Assembly: GCA_963847615.1 (NCBI GenBank)
Contig: CAWKAN010000025.1
Coordinates: forward strand, 598,621 to 662,620
DNA length: 64,000 bases
DNA from: Palsa-883 sp963847615
Lineage (GTDB): Bacteria > Pseudomonadota > Alphaproteobacteria > Acetobacterales > Acetobacteraceae
Direction: 5' to 3'
Shown: positions 42,737 to 50,615 of the stretch, piece after piece
How positions within the stretch are numbered: position 1 is the first letter of the stretch
Layout: each line of letters opens with the position of its first letter
Position numbers and translations under genes: made by a program
Notes under the pieces: model-generated
Told to the model about the DNA's origin: nothing
The model's database searches: none
The model's input: the letters and a program-made list of their open reading frames with translations, nothing else

Positions 42737-42766
42737 CCCCGGGTCGGGCCAAAGGCCCGCCCGAGG
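42736..42766 (+). repeat. 31-bp hairpin bordering the IS110-like element, left
   Basis: CCCCCGGGTCGGGCC, then AAA, then GGCCCGCCCGAGG. A copy in inverse orientation, matching 29 of 31 bases, lies at 44535-44565. Each folds on itself. Confidence 0.8.
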
Positions 42767-42848
42767 ACAGGTGGAGCCTGTTGGGGTGGACGGCCCCACG
42801 GCATCGCGTGCCAGACTTGGGCGTTGTCAACCAAGACCGGAGCCGTCC

Positions 42849-43877
42849 ATGAGCCAGTATAAGGGCATCGCCATCGACACGTCCAAAGCCGTGTTCACCC
42901 TGCATGGTATCGACCAGGCAGAGCGGCCGATCCTTCGCACCAATCTCAGCCGGGCCCAGATGATCGGGTTCTTCAAAAGGCTTCCCGCCACCGAGATCGC
43001 CATGGAGGCCTGCGGCGGCAGCCATTACTGGGCCCGGGAACTGGCCGCGCTTGGCCACAAGGTGCGTCTCATCCCTCCTCAATACATCAAACCCTACGTC
43101 AAACGCGGCAAAAACGACCGCAACGACGCCGAAGCCATCTGCGAGGCCGCCGGCCGCCCCGGGATGCACTTCGTGCCGGTGAAGTCCGCCGATCAGCCGG
43201 CCCAGGGAATGGTGTCGAAAGTGCGAGAGACCCTGGTCGACCAGCGCACCGCACTGGTCAACACGCTGCGCGGCCACGCCGGCGAATTCGGCGTGATCGC
43301 CGGCAAAGGCGTCAGCAACATCATCCCCTTGCTTGAGAAGGTTGAAGCGGAGACCACCATCCCACTCGAGGCCAGGGAGACAATGGCCCTGCTCGGCGAA
43401 GAGATCGGCCGTCTTGACGCCAGGCTGAAGCAGATGGCGACCAAACTCAATCAGGCGCACAAGGCCAACCCGGTCAGCGTGCGGCTGGCCACCATCCCGG
43501 GTGTCGGCCCAATCATCGCGCTCACCCTGGCGACCGAGATCGATCCAACCGCCTTTGAATCCGGCCGTCACCTCGCCGCCTGGGCCGGCCTGACACCACG
43601 GGAACATTCAACCGGCGGGAAGCAGCGCATGGGTGGGATCAGCCGCGCCGGGAATGAACGGCTGCGGGCTTTGCTCGTCCTCGGCGCCACGTCGGTGATC
43701 AAGGTCGCCGAAAGACCGGGCAACAAGCTGGCCAACGAATGGCTGTTGAAACTGCTCCGGCGCAGGCCGCGCAAGGTCGCCGCCGTGGCATTGGCCAACA
43801 AGATGGCCCGTATCGCGTGGGCGATGATGATGAGCGGTGAGGCGTACCGGCGCGCGCCGGGCGCCGGGGTTTCGTGA
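42849..43877 (+). CDS. IS110-family transposase
   Basis: A 342-residue DEDD recombinase. IAIDTSKAVFTLHG has the first aspartate, EACGGSHYWARELAALGHKV the glutamate, and KRGKNDRNDAEAICEA the last two. The C-terminal Tnp domain follows (IPGVGPIIALTLATEI, then STGGKQRMGGISRAGNERLR with the serine). The frame is intact. The last 20 residues (NKMARIAWAMMMSGEAYRR) are echoed by a second copy at 44217. Confidence 0.92.
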   Translation: MSQYKGIAIDTSKAVFTLHGIDQAERPILRTNLSRAQMIGFFKRLPATEIAMEACGGSHYWARELAALGHKVRLIPPQYIKPYVKRGKNDRNDAEAICEAAGRPGMHFVPVKSADQPAQGMVSKVRETLVDQRTALVNTLRGHAGEFGVIAGKGVSNIIPLLEKVEAETTIPLEARETMALLGEEIGRLDARLKQMATKLNQAHKANPVSVRLATIPGVGPIIALTLATEIDPTAFESGRHLAAWAGLTPREHSTGGKQRMGGISRAGNERLRALLVLGATSVIKVAERPGNKLANEWLLKLLRRRPRKVAAVALANKMARIAWAMMMSGEAYRRAPGAGVS

Positions 43878-43900
43878 CGTAACGTTTGGGAGCGGAAATC

Positions 43901-44212
43901 ATGCCCCGTCCAACAATCGGCGATACCGCTATGACCGATGCCGAACGCCAGGCACGCTACCGCGCCGCGCGCGCGGCTGGCGCGGCGGTGATCCGCATCC
44001 GCCGCCCGGCCGAGCGCCGCGGCCTGCTCCAGAGATGGAACGATGCGTGCGCCGAATTCACCGATCTGCAGGCCCGGTATGCCGCCTGGCTGGAAAGTCT
44101 GCCTGACAATCAGCAAGACAGCGCCACGGCGGAAGCCTTGCGAGCGATCGCCGATCTCGACCTCTCCGAGCTGCTGGCGATCGAACCACCACGCGGCTTC
44201 GGCCGGGACTGA
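43901..44212 (+). CDS. Small passenger protein of unknown function
   Basis: A 103-residue protein from ATG 43901 with GGGAGCGG upstream. The N-terminal half is basic (MTDAERQARYRAARAAGAAV); the C-terminal half is acidic and helical (LESLPDNQQDSATAEALRAI), ending LLAIEPPRGFGRD. I have seen similar small hypothetical proteins near transposases in alphaproteobacteria but know no function. It lies between the transposase and a repeat of the transposase tail. Confidence 0.6.
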   Translation: MPRPTIGDTAMTDAERQARYRAARAAGAAVIRIRRPAERRGLLQRWNDACAEFTDLQARYAAWLESLPDNQQDSATAEALRAIADLDLSELLAIEPPRGFGRD

Positions 44213-44216
44213 TCAA

Positions 44217-44275
44217 CCGGATGGCCCGTACCGCATGGGCCACGATGACGCGTGGCGGGGCATACCGGCAACGGC
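44217..44275 (+). pseudogene. Second copy of the IS110 transposase 3' tail
   Basis: It encodes NRMARTAWATMTRGGAYRQ, close to the end of the intact transposase (NKMARIAWAMMMSGEAYRR). Only the last 20 codons are duplicated. The passenger gene therefore sits between two versions of the tail, which suggests recombination between two related IS110 elements. Confidence 0.7.
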
Positions 44276-44516
44276 CGGTCACTGCCCAAACCACGCGTGG
44301 ATGCCAGGGTGTGAGAGCTGAACGAGATGACCATCGGTCGAACCGACGATCCGGAGAACCCGTCGAGGACAGCGGCTTGCGAAGCCGCGAGCCTGTTTGG
44401 GGCTGGATCGCGGATCCCATCTGGGCCAGCGGCGATGCTGCCGCGCCAACAGGCCGGACACATGACCGCTATCGACCCGATTGTCGGACTTCTCAATTCT
44501 TCGCTCTTGCATCCCA
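44276..44516 (+). ncRNA. Candidate IS110-type bridge RNA region
   Basis: A non-coding segment between transposase tail and right inverted repeat. It has clear stems: ATCGGTCG-AA-CCGACGAT near 44333, and GCGGCTTGCGAAGCCGC at 44372-44388. In IS1111-group elements the guide (bridge) RNA comes from the 3' non-coding end, which fits this layout. The assignment rests on family knowledge and position, not on a covariance match. Confidence 0.35.
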
Positions 44517-44534
44517 GGGGCCGTCCACACATGC

Positions 44535-44565
44535 CCTCGGGCGGGCCTGCGGCCCGACCCGGGGG
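44535..44565 (-). repeat. 31-bp hairpin bordering the IS110-like element, right
   Basis: This is the inverse copy of 42736-42766, differing by two bases in the loop. It is followed by CTCGACATGACG, a family B-like palindrome end. From 44566 to 44794 there is no supported gene. Confidence 0.8.
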
Positions 44566-44794
44566 CTCGACATGACGTGGGCGCCGGCGCCCGCCCGACG
44601 CCGCGAACCGCGCCGCGCGCAGGGCCGCGCGGCATAGCCCCCAGGCACGCCCCCCCCGGCGGGTCGCTCCCCGCCGGCGGAATCCCATGGCAACGGCCCT
44701 GATTGCCGACGCTTCGGCCGCGGTCGCGCCGCTGGCGCAAGGTTTGGTTCGACGCGCGGCCGCCCCGTCACCTCCCCGGGGGCACCTCCCCAGG

Positions 44795-45715
44795 CTAGGC
44801 CGCCTTGGCCAGTTCGATCCCGCTGGCGTCCCACGCGGCGAACAGTTTCGCCTGCTGCTCGGCGGTCAGCTTCAAGTGCGGCGGGCGGATGTTGAGCCAG
44901 GCGGCGTCGCCGGTCTGGCGCGCCTTCAGCGCCTTCAGCCCGGGGATCAGCGGCACCGAGATCGCCGCCTTGCGCGTGGCACCCAGCACCGCGGTGGCGG
45001 CCTCGCCGGTGGCGTTGTCCCAGTTGGCATAGACCTTGGCGGCAACCGCGGAATTCATGTTGCCCGCCGCGGTGATGCAACCGGCACCGCCGAGCTTCAG
45101 CAGCGGCAGCAGCAGCGTGTCGTCGCCGGCATAGACCTCGAACCCGTCGCGGGCGAAGGCGTCCACATAGGACTTGCCGTTCTCGAAACTGCCCGAGGAA
45201 TCCTTCACGCCCTTCACCGCGGTCGGGTATTTCTTCAGCAGGCGCGCGAAGAAATCGACGCTGAACGGCACCGCCGATTGCTGCGGGAAGTTGTACAGAT
45301 AGAACAGGATGCCGCCGCCGACGCGCTCGATCACCTCGGAGAAATAGGCCAGCAGCCCGTCGTCGGAGGGGTTCTTGTAGTAGAACGGCGGCAGCAGCAG
45401 CGCGCCGCGGCAGCCGACCTCGCGCGCCTTCTGGGTCAGCAGGACCGTGTCGGTGATGGCGGTGGTGCCGGTGCCGGGCAGCATCTTCGGCCCCGCCACG
45501 CCGCGCGCGGCCAGACCGTCCAGCAGCGCGAGGCGCTCGCTGATGCCGAGGCTGTTGGCCTCGCCGGTGGTGCCCATCACCGCCAGGTGGTCGCAGCCAT
45601 TGCCCAGCAGCCAGTGGCAATGCGCCGCGGTGCGGTCGAGATCGACCGACAGGTCGGCGCCCATCGCGGTCAGCACGGCGGCGTTCACCCCGCCATAGAC
45701 GGCATTCTTCAGCAT
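44795..45715 (-). CDS. Dihydrodipicolinate synthase/N-acetylneuraminate lyase family
   Basis: A 306-residue class I aldolase-like protein. VMGTTGEANSLGISER is the conserved GTTGE loop. FYLYNFPQQSAVPFSVD holds the catalytic tyrosine, and Lys near residue 168 (TAVKGVKDSSG) should form the Schiff base. The family condenses or cleaves pyruvate with aldehydes. It may be a sugar-acid lyase and not DapA. AGGAGTAAGCACCG precedes the ATG. YcgN follows upstream. Confidence 0.9.
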   Translation of the reverse strand: MLKNAVYGGVNAAVLTAMGADLSVDLDRTAAHCHWLLGNGCDHLAVMGTTGEANSLGISERLALLDGLAARGVAGPKMLPGTGTTAITDTVLLTQKAREVGCRGALLLPPFYYKNPSDDGLLAYFSEVIERVGGGILFYLYNFPQQSAVPFSVDFFARLLKKYPTAVKGVKDSSGSFENGKSYVDAFARDGFEVYAGDDTLLLPLLKLGGAGCITAAGNMNSAVAAKVYANWDNATGEAATAVLGATRKAAISVPLIPGLKALKARQTGDAAWLNIRPPHLKLTAEQQAKLFAAWDASGIELAKAA

Positions 45716-45721
45716 CGGTGC

Positions 45722-46195
45722 TTACTCCTTTGTCGGGCGGCGCGGCCGGGGCAGGCGCCCCGGCCACTCAACGATATGCGATTCCAGCGTCCCGGCGCGG
45801 CGCTCGCTGATGGCGCGGCCGCGCACCGAGATGCCGGCAGTGTGTACCGTCTCGGGATCGCCCGAGACCAGCGGATGCCACCAGGCAAGGTCCTTGCCCT
45901 CAGCCAGGCGGCGGTAGCCACAGCTCGGCGGCAGCCAGTCGATCGTGCCCAACTCCTCGGGCGTCAGGCCGACGCAATCGGGTACCCGGGCCTTGCGGTT
46001 GGCGTAATCGCCACAGCGGCAGGAGTGCAGGTCCAACAAATGGCATGCAACCTCGGTGAACGAGAGCTCGTTGGTGTCCTCGTCACGCAACTTGTGCAGG
46101 CAGCAACGGCCGCAGCCATCGCACACCGATTCCCACTCCGTGTGCGTCATGTCCTCGAGACGCTTGGTCTGCCAGAACGGGAGGGGCTTGGACAT
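45722..46195 (-). CDS. YcgN family cysteine-cluster protein
   Basis: A 157-residue protein, MSKPLPFWQTKRLEDMTHTE, with the CxxCGxCC motif (VCDGCGRCCLHKL) and further cysteines in HSCRCGDYANRKARVPDC and PPSCGYRRL. It probably binds an iron-sulfur cluster or zinc in the cytosol. Its function is unknown. The stop lies 6 bp before the DapA-like gene, so the two are cotranscribed. Confidence 0.88.
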   Translation of the reverse strand: MSKPLPFWQTKRLEDMTHTEWESVCDGCGRCCLHKLRDEDTNELSFTEVACHLLDLHSCRCGDYANRKARVPDCVGLTPEELGTIDWLPPSCGYRRLAEGKDLAWWHPLVSGDPETVHTAGISVRGRAISERRAGTLESHIVEWPGRLPRPRRPTKE

Positions 46196-46324
46196 GCGGA
46201 CACGGAGTTTACAGCGCCCAGCCCGGCGACGCCATCCCGGCGGTCCGGGGCCAGCGGTTCTCATTTTGGCGAGACGCGGGTTGAAGTGGGGGAACGAAGC
46301 AAACCGAACCGTCTGCTTCCCGGG

Positions 46325-47635
46325 TCAGGGCGGCCGCGATGGCGGCCTGACGAAGGCCAGGGTTTCCAGGAGCTCATCCCAGCCCGGGAACACCAGGAAC
46401 ACCGTGATTGAACGCAGGTGCTCGAAGAACCGCTTGCGCGTGCCGATTTTCTCGGCCGCGGCCCGCCAGAGCGGGACCGCCAGGTCACAGACGGTGTGGC
46501 AGGCGAACGCCAGCAGGTTCAGCGTGGTCAGCACGGCGGAGAGGTTCCGCTTACCGTACCCGAAGTTGTGTTCCAGGCTGTAACCCTGGTTTTTCAGGGT
46601 GTTGAAGCTTTCATTCGCAATCTTCCACCGCGCCCGGCCACAGGCGGCCAATTCCACCACCGTATCGCGATCAACCGGCAAATCCGTGACGAAGCTGTTG
46701 CGATAGGTCAGCTTGGCCGCGGCGTTGGTGATCTCGATCATCAGCCAGTTGACGCTCATGGCCTCGGCATCGCCACGCAGCGGCACCTCGCACATCCAGC
46801 GATAGCGATAGATAAACCAGTCGCGCCCGCGCTTGACCCGCTGGCTCAGTTCATCAAGCGCGATACCCGCCCGGTATTCCTCGATCGTAGGATGCGAGGC
46901 GGGCTTGCAAACGAACAGGAAATGCCCGCCCGCCGCCAGCACTGCCTCGCATATCGGCTGATGGGAGAACAGATCATCCCCCAAATACACCGACCTGAGC
47001 GGGGCGTAACGGGGCCCGCGCGCCGCCAGCCAGCGTTGCGCGGCGCGGCTTTCGCAGTGCTGCTTCTCGTGCCCGTCTTGTGGCACGATAGACTCCGGTA
47101 TCAGCGGCACGACGCGGTTGTGCCCTGGCGCCACCAAGGTCGCGGCCAGCATGCCATGATGGTATTCGGTCTTGCCGTTGCCATGCTGGCGGGTGGAGTA
47201 TTGTGGGCAGTTTACCTTGGCGGAGTTGTGGTATTGCGTGCCATCGATCGCGATCGGCACATGGTCATTCAGGCGGGGGAATTGATCGATCCCAGACGAC
47301 CGCTGTAATTCATCGATCACATCGGTGAACATCGGGTGGAACTGGCTGGGTTCGATCGGCTCCAGCTTGGCACGGATCTGGCTGTCACCGGGGATTTTGG
47401 TCATGCCGAACAACGTCTCGCAGTTCGACCGGCCCTGTCCCGTCGCCAGATGGCGTTGATGCTCCAGGAAAGACGGGCTCCGCATGAAGAGCACCGAAAA
47501 CGCCGCCAGCCCGAAATCCGCCATCTCGTATTGCGGGTTGGCGCCGCCCCGCCGGTCCGGCAAAGACAGGCAGCAGCGGCGCAATGCGGCAAGCAGGCGG
47601 TCCAAGGGTTCCAAGCCGTGCATCGGCTCGAACAT
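46325..47635 (-). CDS. DDE transposase, family unassigned (IS4/ISNCY-like)
   Basis: A 436-residue intact transposase. VPIAIDGTQYHNS, VYLGDDLFSHQPICEAVLA and RARWKIANESFNTLKNQGYS carry acidic residues suited to an RNase H-like core. The end has FFEHLRSITVFLVFPGWDEL. I could not define the terminal repeats; the element probably extends from about 46260 to about 47760. Confidence 0.8.
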   Translation of the reverse strand: MFEPMHGLEPLDRLLAALRRCCLSLPDRRGGANPQYEMADFGLAAFSVLFMRSPSFLEHQRHLATGQGRSNCETLFGMTKIPGDSQIRAKLEPIEPSQFHPMFTDVIDELQRSSGIDQFPRLNDHVPIAIDGTQYHNSAKVNCPQYSTRQHGNGKTEYHHGMLAATLVAPGHNRVVPLIPESIVPQDGHEKQHCESRAAQRWLAARGPRYAPLRSVYLGDDLFSHQPICEAVLAAGGHFLFVCKPASHPTIEEYRAGIALDELSQRVKRGRDWFIYRYRWMCEVPLRGDAEAMSVNWLMIEITNAAAKLTYRNSFVTDLPVDRDTVVELAACGRARWKIANESFNTLKNQGYSLEHNFGYGKRNLSAVLTTLNLLAFACHTVCDLAVPLWRAAAEKIGTRKRFFEHLRSITVFLVFPGWDELLETLAFVRPPSRPP

Positions 47636-48322
47636 CGGGCCGCGCCGGAAGCGACTGATCCGAAGGTTCAGCCGATTGTCAGCCGCTGTGGCGGATTGGA
47701 CTCAGGTGATCACGCCGCGTCAAGCAGGTCCGCCCCCGGGTGATGGCTGAAATTGGGTGGCTCTCGGACGCCTGGCCTATAATGCGAACCGCTGGGGGAG
47801 AAGGCATTGATGCGCTGCGCGCGGTGCCGGAACCGGAACCGACGACCGCGCGCAGCGCCCAAATGCCTTGCTTCTCCGTGGCCTTCGTGGCCCTCCGCGC
47901 TTCCTCCGTGCTGGAAGCCTTGCTTGCTTGCGATGCAGCCAGCGCCGAGGCCGCATCACCGGAGCGCGCCGACCGCCTCGGGCAACGATTTGTGAATGCC
48001 GTAGGGGGAACGCCCCGTGTGGCGACGTGAGCGAAGATCGTCCGGCAGGCCGGTTGGTGTCGCGAAGCCGCCGCCTCTGTCGCTGACGATCCGGATCAAG
48101 GGGCCGTTCTCAACGATCGCATCAGTCCATCGTCACCTGCCTCGGTCAGGCCGTTCGCTGCCGCCATGGTCCGCGGCTTGCGCGCAATCGCGCCGAGGCT
48201 TGGACGCCCGAGCATCAGGCGTACCGCCGCATCGGCCGGTAAGCGCAGCAACGCCGCCGGGATTTCGCGGCGATGGCCGGCCGTGCGATAGGATAACGTC
48301 GGCAAAACAGGAGGCGCGGACC
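47636..48322. other. Non-coding stretch after the IS
   Basis: About 690 bp. It contains TATAAT at 47778-47783, with TTGGGT 19 bp upstream, directly before a large hairpin at 47801. No gene is convincing. CGATAGGATAAC near 48290 resembles a -10 used by the following SDR gene. Confidence 0.4.
47801..47869. repeat. Long hairpin
   Basis: AAGGCATT-GAT-GCGCTGCGCGCGGT pairs with ACCGCGCGCAGCGC-CCA-AATGCCTT, leaving a loop of 19 bases. Outer arms of 8 and inner arms of 14 bases are perfect. Confidence 0.85.
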
Positions 48323-49048
48323 ATGACCTTGCAGAACCGCACCGTCATCGTCACCGGCGGCACCGGCGCGCTCGGACGCGCCGTGGTCGGCACCCTGCTT
48401 GCCGCGGGCGCGCATTGTCGCGTCCCCTACATCGTCGATGCCGAGGCGGACAGCTTCCCGCACCGGCACAACGTCACCTTGGTGCCGGGCTGCGACCTCG
48501 CCGAGGAAGCCGGCGTCGCCCGCCTGTACGATGGCGTCACCGACCTCTGGGCCGCGGTCCACATCGCCGGCGGCTTCGCCATGGGCGCCGTGGCCGAGAC
48601 CGACAAGCCCGCCCTCCTGGCCATGCTGAACATGAACTTCGTCAGTTGCGCCCTGTGCTGCCGCGCCGCGGTCAACCGGTTCGATGCGGCCGGGGGACGC
48701 TCAGGAGGACACCCAGCCGGACACCCTGGGGGCCGTATCGTCAACGTCGCCGCCCGCCCGGGGATCGAGCCGCGCCTCGGCGCCGGCATGGCGGCCTATG
48801 CCGCCAGCAAGGCCGCGGTCGCCGCCTTCACCCAGGCGCTCGCCGCCGAGATCGCCGGGCGCGGCATCCTGGTCAACGCCGTCGCCCCCTCGATCATCGA
48901 CACGCCGGCCAACCGCGCGGCCATGCCCAAGGCCGACCACGCCGCCTGGCCGAAGCCGGAGGAGATCGCAGCGACCATCGCCTTCCTCGCCTCGCCCGCC
49001 AACCGGGTCACCACCGGCGCGGTGGTGCCGGTCTCCGGGCGGACCTGA
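48323..49048 (+). CDS. SDR family oxidoreductase, atypical active site
   Basis: A 241-residue short-chain dehydrogenase. TGGTGALG at residues 11-18 binds the cofactor, and Tyr159 and Lys163 (AAYAASKAA) are present. The serine normally found before them is replaced (IVNVAARPGIEPRLGAG), and a glycine/histidine insert GGRSGGHPAGHPGG precedes it. The enzyme may use a different proton relay or be non-catalytic. GGAGGCGCGGACC precedes the ATG. Confidence 0.85.
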   Translation: MTLQNRTVIVTGGTGALGRAVVGTLLAAGAHCRVPYIVDAEADSFPHRHNVTLVPGCDLAEEAGVARLYDGVTDLWAAVHIAGGFAMGAVAETDKPALLAMLNMNFVSCALCCRAAVNRFDAAGGRSGGHPAGHPGGRIVNVAARPGIEPRLGAGMAAYAASKAAVAAFTQALAAEIAGRGILVNAVAPSIIDTPANRAAMPKADHAAWPKPEEIAATIAFLASPANRVTTGAVVPVSGRT

Positions 49049-49129
49049 CCGGCCGCACCCGAGCTTTTGCTCCGCCGCCCGGCGCGATAGGATCGCCGCG
49101 CAGCCGCCCGACACGGAGGACAGGTGCCC

Positions 49130-49510
49130 ATGGCCATGACCGTCAACGACATGCTCGCCGCCGCCCGCCCGATGGTACCCGCCATCACCCCGGCCGAGGC
49201 CGTCGAGCTGGTGCGCAGCAAGGATGCGCTGATCGTCGATATCCGCGACGGCACCGAGGTGAAGGCCAGCGGCAAGGTGAAGGGGGCCGTCGCCGTCTCG
49301 CGCGGCTTGCTGGAGTTTCGCGCCGACCCGGCGTCATCGACCCACGACAAGGCGTTCCGCACCGACCGTCCGGTGATCCTGTATTGCGGCTCCGGCGCGC
49401 GCGCGACGCTGGCCGGCAAGACCTTGCACGAGCTGGGATTTGCCGACGTGCGCAACCTCGGCGGCTTCAAGGACTGGGTGGCGGCGGGCGGCGAGGTCGA
49501 GCCGGGCTGA
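49130..49510 (+). CDS. Rhodanese-like protein
   Basis: A 126-residue single rhodanese domain from ATG 49130 (GTG 49124 is possible) after CGGAGGACAGG. DALIVDIRDGTEV is the N-terminal half, and Cys86 in VILYCGSGARAT is the active-site cysteine. It transfers sulfane sulfur. It follows the SDR gene by 81 bp, with its own GCGATAGGATCG promoter-like element. Confidence 0.9.
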   Translation: MAMTVNDMLAAARPMVPAITPAEAVELVRSKDALIVDIRDGTEVKASGKVKGAVAVSRGLLEFRADPASSTHDKAFRTDRPVILYCGSGARATLAGKTLHELGFADVRNLGGFKDWVAAGGEVEPG

Positions 49511-49543
49511 CCGCGGCGCGGCAACCCGCCGGCGATCCGGCAA

Positions 49544-49679
49544 ACCGCAGCTAATACCAGGCGTCCGAATGATCGACTCTCCGGTTGTACCCGTATCGTC
49601 ATGCCGGACCCGGGGGCCGACATGACGAGAGCACGGCGCCGATGGGTCAATCCTTTTGCCGCCTGGTATGAGTTGCGGT
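49544..49679. repeat. Family B repeat, full copy with inverted ends
   Basis: ACCGCAGCTAATACCAGGCG on the left and, from the right on the other strand, ACCGCAACTCATACCAGGCG are inverted ends about 22 bp long. The interior has CGAATGATCGACTCTCC and the palindrome half TCATGCCGGACCCGG. At 136 bp without coding capacity it looks like a miniature inverted-repeat element. Confidence 0.8.
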
Positions 49680-49960
49680 AGGGACGCGCATTACTGGGCG
49701 CCCCCCGCACAGAACCGTACGTGCGGCATTCCCGCATACGGCTCCCACCTTGGGTGTTTGACGCGGAAGCGCTGAGCCGGCCAGGGGTGGGATATCTGGG
49801 GCTTGGGCAGCCAGCGATTGGCCAGCCTGTCCATGTCGGTCCATGACGTCCTGTCCTTCTGGCTGCGCCGGCGCAGGGCGCGTCGCCAGAGGTCGATGAC
49901 ATGGTGGCGGAACGCCGAGAGGGCACGCGCGTTGGTGGGCACGGCATGGTAGGCGAAGCA

Positions 49961-49986
49961 TGCCCCCGGGCCTGACCCGGGGGTAG
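49961..49986. repeat. Palindromic mini-insertion in the RT gene
   Basis: CCCCCGGGCCTGACCCGGGG interrupts the RT between MRGY and FAYHAVPTNAR. Removing about 25 bp restores one frame. Confidence 0.75.
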
Positions 49987-50445
49987 CCCCGCATCACCGT
50001 CCCCAGCCAACGTCCCTGCTCAGCGACGTCCTGGTGTCAGCGCCGCCGGAGGTCTTCGGTAATTTCCAGCAGCTTCGCCATCTTACGGTCACGTCGCGTA
50101 TGGCGGGTCAGCAGGAAGCCGCCCCGCCGCGATCGCGTGCAGATGTGCGTGAACCCCAGGAAGTCGAAGGTCTCCGGCTTGCCCTCCCCGCGCGCCGCTC
50201 GCGCGGTCGCGGCCCGTCGACCAAACTCGATCAGCCGGGTTTTGTCGGGGTGCAGTTCCAGCGCGAACTCCGCCATCCGGATGCGCAACTCCGCCAGGAA
50301 CCGCTCGGCATCGGTGCGGTGCTCAAAACCAACGACTGTGTCGTCAGCGTATCGCACCACGATCATGGCGCCTTGCGCATGGCATCGCCGCCATTGCTCG
50401 ACCCACAGATCGTAAGCGTAATGGAGATAGATGTTCGCCAGCAGT

Positions 50446-50469
50446 AGCCTGCCCCAAGCGAAGGCTGGG
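50446..50469. repeat. Palindromic mini-insertion in the RT gene
   Basis: AGCCTGCCCCAAGCGAAGGC followed by TGGG. It splits the conserved RT stretch PQGGVISP / LLANIYLHYAYDLW. Confidence 0.7.
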
Positions 50470-50488
50470 GGCGAGATGACCGCCCCTG

Positions 50489-50513
50489 GAGCCTGGCCCG
50501 GCGAAGGCCGGGC
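50489..50513. repeat. Palindromic mini-insertion in the RT gene
   Basis: AGCCTGGCCCGGCGAAGGCC followed by GGGCG. It splits KGT from PQGGVISP, 20 bp from the insertion at 50446, and shares its AGCCTGxCCC start. Confidence 0.75.
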
Positions 50514-50615
50514 GGGTGCCCTTCGTCGCCGGTTGCCGGACGCCGTCCTCCACCACGCCAGCCGTCAGCCATTTGCGAATCAGGCGCAGCACGCGCGGGT
50601 CGCCGATCCGCATCG

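Larger units (their letters stand above)
42786..44528 (+). mobile_element. IS110-family (IS1111-like) element with passenger gene
   Basis: GTGGACGGCCCC at 42786-42797 and its exact complement GGGGCCGTCCAC at 44517-44528 are short subterminal-type inverted repeats, as in the IS1111 subgroup. The transposase starts only 52 bp after the left repeat. The 3' side has 640 bp with a small gene and structured sequence. Outside both ends is the same hairpin in inverse orientation, a palindromic target of the sort IS110 relatives choose. Confidence 0.7.
49690..50615 (-). pseudogene. Group II intron reverse transcriptase/maturase, broken
   Basis: Minus-strand RT segments appear in order: IGDPRVLRLIRKWLTAGVVE, KGT, then the YADD catalytic box (MIVVRYADDTVVGFEHRTDA), DFLGFTHICTRSRRGGFLLT, and the maturase end DRLANRWLPKPQISHPWPAQ. 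Downstream is the intron RNA GGGAATGCCGCACGTACGG. The gene is split by short palindromes at 50446-50469, 50489-50513 and 49961-49986 and by a TGA at 50037. The N-terminus is missing; the remnant abuts the IS66 tnpC fragment. Confidence 0.85.

Noticed and set aside
47740..48030. Plus-strand frame after the IS at 47.7 kb
   Set aside because: It runs through the large hairpin and low-complexity sequence and lacks a ribosome binding site.
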